The notes under the pieces were generated by a model. That model made no database searches. It was not told the DNA's origin and saw only the letters and a list, made by a program, of their open reading frames with translations. 21,784 nt of DNA from Treponema sp. (GTDB lineage: Bacteria > Spirochaetota > Spirochaetia > Treponematales > Breznakiellaceae): the NCBI GenBank assembly GCA_009786715.1, contig WQRN01000009.1:11807-33590 (forward strand), written 5' to 3'. The number at the start of each line of letters is the position of its first letter. Position 1 is the stretch's first letter. The position numbers were made by a program, and so were the translations under genes. Below, in pieces: positions 16,574 to 21,784 of the stretch.

Positions 16574-17883
16574 AAAAATCGTGGATTTTATTTGTAGCTT
16601 CCCGTTATATTTTTAAAGGAAGAAGCAGCTCTCCTGTTCTGGCAGTGCTTGGAATAGCCGTGGGTGTGCTTGCGCTGATTATTATTATCTCCGTTATGAA
16701 CGGTTTCCAGCTGGGATTTATAGAAAGTATTCTGGAAGTTTCTTCATATCACATCCGCCTTGAAAATATTAAAAAAGATGATGTTGATGAAGCGCGTAAT
16801 ATTATGCTTTCAATCCCTGGAATAAAAACCGCAGTTCCATTCAAGGAATATCAGGCAATCGCGAGGGGGAAAAGAATTTCGCAGCAGGCTGTGTTTATCA
16901 GGGGAGTAGATGAAAATACTTATGATTTTGATTCAGGAATGATGAGTAAGCTTGAATTTGAGGAAGGTTATTTTAATATTTCAGAATTGAATGACGTGCT
17001 TTTGGGCGCGGAACTTGCGCGGAGATTGGGCGTAAATACAGGCGATGATGTTACGTTTTTTTCTATTACAGGGATGTTATCCGCTGGTAATGCCGCCGGA
17101 AGTACAGCGGGAGAAGAAACCGGCGTAGACACCTATAAAGTTACAGGAATTTTCAGAACAGGCTACTATGAATATGACTGCAGCTGGGTATTTATAAATA
17201 TTGAGCATCCGTCTTTTTTAGCTAACGAGAGCGATTTAAAAATCGGCATAAAACTTGCAAACCGTTTTAATGATAAATATTCATTGCAGCAGGCAGACAG
17301 GAAATTATCTGGTTACGAAGGCGTCAAACTGTCCAGCTGGCGCGATTATAACCGCTCTTTCTTCGGCGCTTTGCGGACGGAGAAACTTTTTATGTTTATT
17401 CTTGTCGGACTCATTTTTATAGTGGTGGGGCTTAATATCTTTCAGGCGCAAAGAAGATCGGTTCTGCAAAGACGAGAAGAGATCGGTCTTTTACGCGCTG
17501 TAGGAGGCACTGAAAAAGAAGTGCGTTTTGTCTTTGTATTAGACGGCGCGATTATAGGACTTACAGGAGCTACAATCGGACTTTTGCCGGGATTGGCTGT
17601 CGCTTCAAACATTCCGCAGTTTTTTTCGTTAGTTGAAAATATTGTAAACTGGTTTATCGGCATAATAAACATTATCGCGGGCTTTTTTGGTTCCGCGATA
17701 GCGGGTAATTTTTCAGTTTTTTCGCCCGCAATATTTTATATTAAAGAAATACCGTCCCGCATATTAACGCACGAGGTAATATTAATATATATGTTTGGTT
17801 TTTTATCCGCTCTTGCGGCGGCATGGTTTGCGTCAGGAAAAGCAGCCAAAATACAACCGGCGGAGGTACTGCGATATGAATGA
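16570..17883 (+). CDS. LolC/LolE-family lipoprotein-releasing ABC transporter permease (first)
   Basis: A 437-residue inner-membrane permease. The N-terminus SWILFVASRYIFKGRSS and helix 1 ending VLALIIIISVMNGFQ are the LolC/E hallmark. A large periplasmic MacB-like domain follows (about 55-265), then three C-terminal FtsX-type helices (about 272-292, 318-340, 398-422) with the coupling segment RRSVLQRREEIGLLRAVGGT between the first two. A hydrophobic insert (about 350-390, NWFIGIINIIAGFFGSAIAG) sits in the loop before the last helix and is longer than I expect for E. coli LolC. With LolD it should extract lipoproteins from the inner membrane for transfer towards the outer membrane. The TTG at 16570 lies in a TTGA overlap with the upstream stop and has AAGGG seven bases ahead. 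The end overlaps lolD. Confidence 0.88.
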   Translation: MKKSWILFVASRYIFKGRSSSPVLAVLGIAVGVLALIIIISVMNGFQLGFIESILEVSSYHIRLENIKKDDVDEARNIMLSIPGIKTAVPFKEYQAIARGKRISQQAVFIRGVDENTYDFDSGMMSKLEFEEGYFNISELNDVLLGAELARRLGVNTGDDVTFFSITGMLSAGNAAGSTAGEETGVDTYKVTGIFRTGYYEYDCSWVFINIEHPSFLANESDLKIGIKLANRFNDKYSLQQADRKLSGYEGVKLSSWRDYNRSFFGALRTEKLFMFILVGLIFIVVGLNIFQAQRRSVLQRREEIGLLRAVGGTEKEVRFVFVLDGAIIGLTGATIGLLPGLAVASNIPQFFSLVENIVNWFIGIINIIAGFFGSAIAGNFSVFSPAIFYIKEIPSRILTHEVILIYMFGFLSALAAAWFASGKAAKIQPAEVLRYE

Positions 17884-18571
17884 TACGCCGAATATTCTTT
17901 TAAAAGTTTCCGGTATCGTTAAAAATTATGTTTCCGGAAATGAAACTCTTCATATTTTACAGGGAATTGAATTTGATATTGAAGAAGGAAAATCAGCCGC
18001 TATTATGGGAATCAGCGGAAGCGGAAAAAGCACGCTATTAAATATTATAGGCGGACTTGATCGCGCAGACGAGGGAAGCGTTTTTATCGGCGATAAGGAA
18101 ATCACAGCGCTCAGTGAAAAAGAAGTATCTTTATACAGATCCAAACAGGTGGGTTTTATTTTTCAGTTCCATTATCTTTTAAAAGATTTTACCGCTCTGG
18201 AAAATATTATGCTGCCGGCTTACATCGCCGGAATAAAGAAAAAAGAAGCGGTTGAAAGGGCAAAAGAACTGCTTTCTGACGTTAAGCTTGAAAACAGAGG
18301 AAGCCATTTCCCCTCTCAGCTTTCAGGAGGAGAGCGCCAAAGGATCGCGGTTGCGCGTTCCATGGTAAACAATCCATCATTAATTCTTGCCGACGAGCCG
18401 ACAGGGAACCTCGATCCGCAGAACAGCGAAATTGTCTCGCAGCTGCTCTATGAAAACGCGCAAAAATGGAATAAAACTTTAATTGTTGTAACTCATGATA
18501 AAAAAGTGGCTTTAAGGGCGTCTATGCGCCTTCTGCTTGAAAACGGACGTTTGTGCGGAGAGCAAAATTGA
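17876..18571 (+). CDS. lolD: Lipoprotein-releasing system ATP-binding protein LolD
   Basis: A 231-residue ABC ATPase (E. coli LolD is 233) that powers lipoprotein release. Walker A is GISGSGKST (45-53), the Q-loop is FIFQFHYLL with Q97 and the QFH-x-LL pattern typical of LolD, the signature is LSGGERQR (149-156), Walker B is LILADEP (169-175) and the switch is H207 in VVTHD. The ATG at 17876 is chosen because GGAGG lies a short distance ahead and the protein then starts as other LolD proteins do. A far-upstream in-frame GTG at 17795 would add residues read from inside the permease. It overlaps the first permease by 8 bases and its stop overlaps the second permease's TTG. Confidence 0.95.
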   Translation: MNDTPNILLKVSGIVKNYVSGNETLHILQGIEFDIEEGKSAAIMGISGSGKSTLLNIIGGLDRADEGSVFIGDKEITALSEKEVSLYRSKQVGFIFQFHYLLKDFTALENIMLPAYIAGIKKKEAVERAKELLSDVKLENRGSHFPSQLSGGERQRIAVARSMVNNPSLILADEPTGNLDPQNSEIVSQLLYENAQKWNKTLIVVTHDKKVALRASMRLLLENGRLCGEQN

Positions 18572-19833
18572 AAATTAAAGCCTCCTTTTTTATTGCTATT
18601 AGATATCTTTGGGGCCGCGCTCATGAAGGCGTGCGTTATCTGCGCGGAGCTGCCGCAGGGATAGCCGTAAGCCTTGTTCCGATTATCGTTACTCTAATTG
18701 TCGCCGACGGAATGATCAGGGGAATTACTGACAGGTACATGGAACTTGGAACAGGACATTTGCAGGTGCTGGATTACAACGACTACGGCGGCGAAGAAGA
18801 AACAGAAAGAATGATTCATGAAGCAGGAAACGTTAGAGGAATATGGAAAGAACAGCGGGGAATGGGAGTTATCGCCGGAAAAAGCGGAAAAACAGGAGTT
18901 ACTGTGCGCGCCATAGATCCTTCTTTCTGGGATGAAAAGGGGAGCATCTCTTTTTTAAAAATTATAGACGGCGTGAATAAACCGCAAACAGACCGCGATA
19001 TTGTGTTAGGTGAAACACTGGCGCAGAATTTAGGAGTCAGAGCCGCGGATACTGTGCGCTTAATGACTATTGTGCCCGCGGAAGGAGGCAGGATGTCTCC
19101 AAGAACAGCTTCCTTTACGGTAAGGGGAATTTTATCATGCGGATATAATGAGCTGGACGCTTTATGGTGCATTATAAGTTACGAAGGAGCAAAACGCGTT
19201 TTTTCCGCAGAACAGTCATCATCAAATTACATTGTAAAAATTGACGATCCTTATAAAAATGCAGATAATTTCGCGCTGGAATTGGATAATATACTTCCTG
19301 CAAGTTACAGTATTTTTACATGGAATGATCTTTTGCGTTCTCAGTACAGCTCGTATCAGACAACAAGGCAGCTGCTTCTTTTTATAATGGCGTTGATTGT
19401 AATAGTAGCCGCTGTTAACGTCTCTTCCGCAACAAGTATGCTTGTGCTGGAACGTCAGAGAGATATTGCCGTATTAAAAGTAACAGGCGCAAGCGTGAAA
19501 GGCGTTACAAGCGTTTTTTTATGGGGAAGTTTTCTTACAGGTTTTATCGGAGGATTTATCGGAATCATTGCAGGACTCCTTATAGGAAGCAATATAAACG
19601 AAATCTTAAGGTTTCTGGAAAAATTCTTAAGTTTCTTTTCCGGATTGTTTAATGGAAGCGAGGTAAAGATTCTGGATCCCGGATTTTATCTTGAAACAAT
19701 ACCCATAATAATTGACTGGAACGCCGTATTCATTATATGGCTATTCGCGATTTTATGTTCTATAACCGCCTCATTGATTCCCGCCGCGAAAGCTGGTAGA
19801 TTAAAACCAATGGAGCTTTTAAGAAAAACATAA
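18568..19833 (+). CDS. LolC/LolE-family lipoprotein-releasing ABC transporter permease (second)
   Basis: A 421-residue permease, partner of the one upstream. Helix 1 lies at about 29-48 (AAGIAVSLVPIIVTLIVADG), the periplasmic MacB-like domain at about 50-255, and FtsX-type helices at about 268-290, 315-337 and 388-408, with LERQRDIAVLKVTGAS as the coupling segment and a C-terminus ending AAKAGRLKPMELLRKT. It is more divergent at the N-terminus than the first permease (VADGMIRGI instead of SVMNGFQ). This suggests the two form a LolCE-like heterodimer. The TTG at 18568 has GGAGAG five bases ahead and forms a TTGA overlap with lolD; an upstream in-frame GTG at 18553 lacks such a site. The lipoprotein gene follows after 11 bases. 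Confidence 0.87.
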   Translation: MKIKASFFIAIRYLWGRAHEGVRYLRGAAAGIAVSLVPIIVTLIVADGMIRGITDRYMELGTGHLQVLDYNDYGGEEETERMIHEAGNVRGIWKEQRGMGVIAGKSGKTGVTVRAIDPSFWDEKGSISFLKIIDGVNKPQTDRDIVLGETLAQNLGVRAADTVRLMTIVPAEGGRMSPRTASFTVRGILSCGYNELDALWCIISYEGAKRVFSAEQSSSNYIVKIDDPYKNADNFALELDNILPASYSIFTWNDLLRSQYSSYQTTRQLLLFIMALIVIVAAVNVSSATSMLVLERQRDIAVLKVTGASVKGVTSVFLWGSFLTGFIGGFIGIIAGLLIGSNINEILRFLEKFLSFFSGLFNGSEVKILDPGFYLETIPIIIDWNAVFIIWLFAILCSITASLIPAAKAGRLKPMELLRKT

Positions 19834-19844
19834 AAGGAGATAAA

Positions 19845-20690
19845 ATGAAAAAAGCACTATTTATTATTCTGATATGTTTTATTTTATTCTCCTGCAAATC
19901 CAAACCAGTTACATATGAAGAAAAAACCTCCGTTGTTCCGCAGAAAAACAATATGATTATGATCAGCGCCGGAACTTTTACAATGGGAAGCCCTGTTAAT
20001 GAAAGAGATCGTTTTAATGTTGAAGGACCTCAGCATAAGGTTAAATTAAACGCGTTTTATTTAAGCATATACGAAGTGACCCAAAAAGAATTCATGGATT
20101 TAATGGGATTTAATAACAGCACTTTTAAAGGAGATAATTATCCTGTCGATATGGTTTCATGGTATGAAGCAATTGAATACTGCAACGCTTTAAGCAGAAA
20201 AGAAAAATTAAAACCGGCTTATATAGTTAATAAAGAGACAGTAACATGGGATAAATCCGCTAACGGTTACCGTCTGCCGACAGAAGCTGAATGGGAATAC
20301 GCAAGCCGCGCCGGGACTACAACAGCTTTTTTTACAGGAAATAATATAACAACATCTCAGGCAAATTACGACGGCAACTGGCCTTACGGTAACAATCCGC
20401 GCGGCGAGTACAGGAAAAGGTTTATCGAAGTCGGCTCGCTTCCTGGTAACCCCTGGGGGTTATACGACATGCAGGGGAATGCGTGGGAGTGGTGCTGGGA
20501 TTGGTTTGGAAATTACAGTGAAGAAGATCAGGAAAATCCCGATGGAAACGCAAGCGGCGCAACGCGGGTACAGCGCGGCGGCTCATGGGGCAGCACAGGG
20601 GCGGAGCTGCGTTCAGCCTTTAGGCGCAGTTATTACCCTAACGAAAGAGTTATCTCCGCCGGTTTTCGCGTAGCGAGAAACGGGAACTAG
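19845..20690 (+). CDS. Lipoprotein with formylglycine-generating-enzyme (SUMF1) fold, no catalytic cysteines
   Basis: 281 residues. The signal peptide MKKALFIILICFILFSC ends in a spirochaete-style lipobox (LFSC, lipidated C17). After a short linker comes an FGE-sulfatase domain: MIMISAGTFTMGSP (37-50), YEVTQKEF (76-83), PVDMVSWYEAIEYCNALS (100-117), YRLPTEAEWEYASRAGT (142-158), GLYDMQGNAWEWCWDWF (205-221), RGGSWGS (244-250) and AGFRVARN (272-279). True FGE uses two copper-binding cysteines in the segment after the RGGSW motif; here that segment (ELRSAFRRSYYP) has none, so formylglycine activity is unlikely. The domain may serve in binding or an envelope role. A good ribosome binding site (AAAGGAG) lies 11 bases after the second permease, so it is the last gene of the lol operon. 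Confidence 0.88.
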   Translation: MKKALFIILICFILFSCKSKPVTYEEKTSVVPQKNNMIMISAGTFTMGSPVNERDRFNVEGPQHKVKLNAFYLSIYEVTQKEFMDLMGFNNSTFKGDNYPVDMVSWYEAIEYCNALSRKEKLKPAYIVNKETVTWDKSANGYRLPTEAEWEYASRAGTTTAFFTGNNITTSQANYDGNWPYGNNPRGEYRKRFIEVGSLPGNPWGLYDMQGNAWEWCWDWFGNYSEEDQENPDGNASGATRVQRGGSWGSTGAELRSAFRRSYYPNERVISAGFRVARNGN

Positions 20691-20710
20691 TTAAATGATT
20701 TATTTCCAAT

Positions 20711-20729
20711 CCTCCGTGCCCCCTGCGTG
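20711..20729. repeat. Degenerate short tandem element (CCTCCGTG / CCCCCTGCGTG)
   Basis: In the 50-base gap between two convergent genes, CCTCCGTG is followed at once by CCCCCTGCGTG; on the other strand this reads CACGCAGGGGG-CACGGAGG. It resembles dispersed CACGGAGG-type intergenic repeats I recall from several bacterial genomes. There is one copy here, with no stem-loop or poly-T, so it is not a clear terminator. Confidence 0.35.
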
Positions 20730-20740
20730 AACTTTCTGTA

Positions 20741-21784
20741 TCAATACTCATCCCAAGCTTTAATTTCCAACTCCGCTCCATCGTGTAATGTTTCAAGCGC
20801 GTCTATAAATTCTTTGGCGACTTTTATGTTGGTGAAAAGCGGGATGTCAAAATCTATTGCCATGCGGCGGATAATATAATCGTTCTTTAGTTCAAGCTCG
20901 GCGTTGTTTTTAGGTATGTTGATGATTATGTCGATACCTCGCTTTTTGATTAAATCCGCGATGTTGGGCTCCTTTTTCTCCAAAGGCCACGCAAGGGGTG
21001 TAACAGGAAGTTTGTTATCGGATAAAAATTTGGCGGTTCCGCGTGAGGCGAATAGGGTATGGCCCATTTTTACAAGTTTTTGCGCCGAATCAAGGAAGTC
21101 CAGTTTGTCCACGATTGGACCTGTGGAAAGAAGCACTTTCGCCGGGCCTTTCGGGATTTTGTATCCAACGGATAGCAGGGCTTTTAACAGCGCGTCTGAA
21201 ATGCTTGAACCTATGCAGCCGACTTCTCCCGTACTTGCCATTTCAACTCCGCTGATTGGATCGGCTCCGTGGAGGCGCGAAAAACTGAATTGCGCGGCTT
21301 TTACGCCTACGCATTGCAATTCCAGCGCTGAAACAGGCACTTTTTCTACATGCTCGCCAAGCATCGCTTTTACCGCGAGGTCGATCATGTTTACGCGGCT
21401 TACCTTTGAACAGAACGGGAAACTTCGCGACGAACGCAGATTGCACTCAATTACGCGCACATGGCTTCTTTGCGCTAAGAATTGAATGTTGAAAGGCCCT
21501 GTGATATCCAGCGCTTTTGCGATCTTTTCGCTTATCTGGCGAATTTTTCTTAGTGTTTCAACATAAAGTCTCTGCGCAGGGAGAACTACTGTCGCGTCTC
21601 CCGAATGAACGCCCGCGTTTTCGATATGCTCTGTAATTGCGTGGAAAAGTATCTCTCCGTTTTTTGCTACAGCGTCAATTTCGATCTCTTTGGAATTTTC
21701 AACGAACTTGGAAATAACAACCGGATGTTCTTTTGATACATCCGCCGCGAGGTTTAAAAATTCTTCAAGGCTGGAATCGTCCCA
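20741..21784 (-). CDS. carB: Carbamoyl-phosphate synthase large subunit, C-terminal third (partial)
   Basis: 347 residues in an open frame to the right edge. CarB makes carbamoyl phosphate for pyrimidine and arginine synthesis. The visible part starts in the second ATP-grasp half (HPVVISKFVENSKEIEIDAVA, HIENAGVHSGDATVVLP, ITGPFNIQFLA) and passes VIECNLRSSRSFPF and GVEMASTGEV. It ends in the allosteric MGS-like domain (AKVLLSTGPIVDKLDFL, HTLFASRGTAKFL, IDIIINIPKN, RRMAIDFDIPLFTN). Treating the GTG at 21460 as a start is wrong because the frame continues upstream with clear CarB sequence. The ECN-R-SRSFPF segment resembles eukaryotic CAD/CPS1 rather than the EVNPRASRTVPF of E. coli-type enzymes. 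It is convergent with the lol operon, 50 bases away. Confidence 0.96.
   Translation of the reverse strand, partial: WDDSSLEEFLNLAADVSKEHPVVISKFVENSKEIEIDAVAKNGEILFHAITEHIENAGVHSGDATVVLPAQRLYVETLRKIRQISEKIAKALDITGPFNIQFLAQRSHVRVIECNLRSSRSFPFCSKVSRVNMIDLAVKAMLGEHVEKVPVSALELQCVGVKAAQFSFSRLHGADPISGVEMASTGEVGCIGSSISDALLKALLSVGYKIPKGPAKVLLSTGPIVDKLDFLDSAQKLVKMGHTLFASRGTAKFLSDNKLPVTPLAWPLEKKEPNIADLIKKRGIDIIINIPKNNAELELKNDYIIRRMAIDFDIPLFTNIKVAKEFIDALETLHDGAELEIKAWDEY

Noticed and set aside
17795..17875. Upstream GTG extension of lolD
   Set aside because: The extra 27 residues come from another frame of the permease gene and do not resemble LolD; the ATG at 17876 has a GGAGG ahead.
20691..20740. Terminator in the convergent gap after the lipoprotein gene
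   Set aside because: No GC-rich stem followed by a T-run could be found; only a short degenerate repeat is present.
21458..21460. GTG as the start of an independent 239-residue gene
   Set aside because: The same frame continues to the window edge with conserved CarB sequence, so this is an internal valine codon.
20904..21485. A 193-codon open frame on the plus strand
   Set aside because: It lies wholly antisense to clearly conserved carB sequence and has no recognisable protein features.

Overview
The window reads as a piece of a spirochaete chromosome, most likely a Treponema or close relative. The basis is protein resemblance recalled from memory, not a search: uvrA directly followed by a long LptD-like outer-membrane protein (the order recalled for T. 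pallidum TP0514-TP0515), a short PgpH-type HD phosphodiesterase, a PEGA-type exported protein, a Lol transporter cluster and a spirochaete-style lipobox. A carB gene argues against T. pallidum itself, which lacks pyrimidine synthesis, and for a metabolically fuller treponeme. Coding density is very high. No stretch over 300 bases lacks a gene, and no tRNA, rRNA, CRISPR array or insertion sequence was seen.

Layout. (1) Positions 1-9590, minus strand: a tight housekeeping run transcribed right to left, uvrA - lptD-like - phoH - HD phosphodiesterase - ybeY - corC/hlyC-like (cut by the window edge). Most junctions overlap; the only real gap, before phoH, carries a promoter-like sequence. Themes are DNA repair, outer-membrane assembly, RNA/ribosome maturation (PhoH, YbeY) and probable cyclic-dinucleotide turnover. 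(2) Positions 9591-9687: a divergent intergenic region with a strong sigma-70-type promoter for the plus-strand gene. (3) Positions 9688-10977, plus: a three-domain regulator (degenerate receiver, RsbW-type ATPase, cyclic-nucleotide-binding domain). (4) Positions 10979-11654, minus: a PIN-toxin/Phd-type antitoxin pair with a near-consensus promoter and a likely operator. (5) Positions 11783-20690, plus: an eight-gene probable operon, prfB (with programmed +1 frameshift) - PEGA exported protein - ftsY - membrane-anchored unknown - lolC/E-type permease - lolD - second permease - FGE-fold lipoprotein. Its theme is translation termination, membrane targeting and lipoprotein sorting. (6) Positions 20741-21784, minus: the C-terminal third of carB, convergent with the operon and of a type that looks like the eukaryotic CAD enzyme.

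Two stylistic features recur. Several genes start with TTG inside a four-base TTGA overlap with the preceding stop, which implies tight translational coupling. Most genes also have a recognisable GGAG/GAGG-type ribosome binding site; uvrA is the clear exception. The most interesting items are the regulator at 9688, the SAP-like segment in the LptD-like protein, the eukaryote-like CarB, the cysteine-less FGE lipoprotein attached to the Lol genes, the prfB frameshift site, and the unknown anchored protein between ftsY and lolC.
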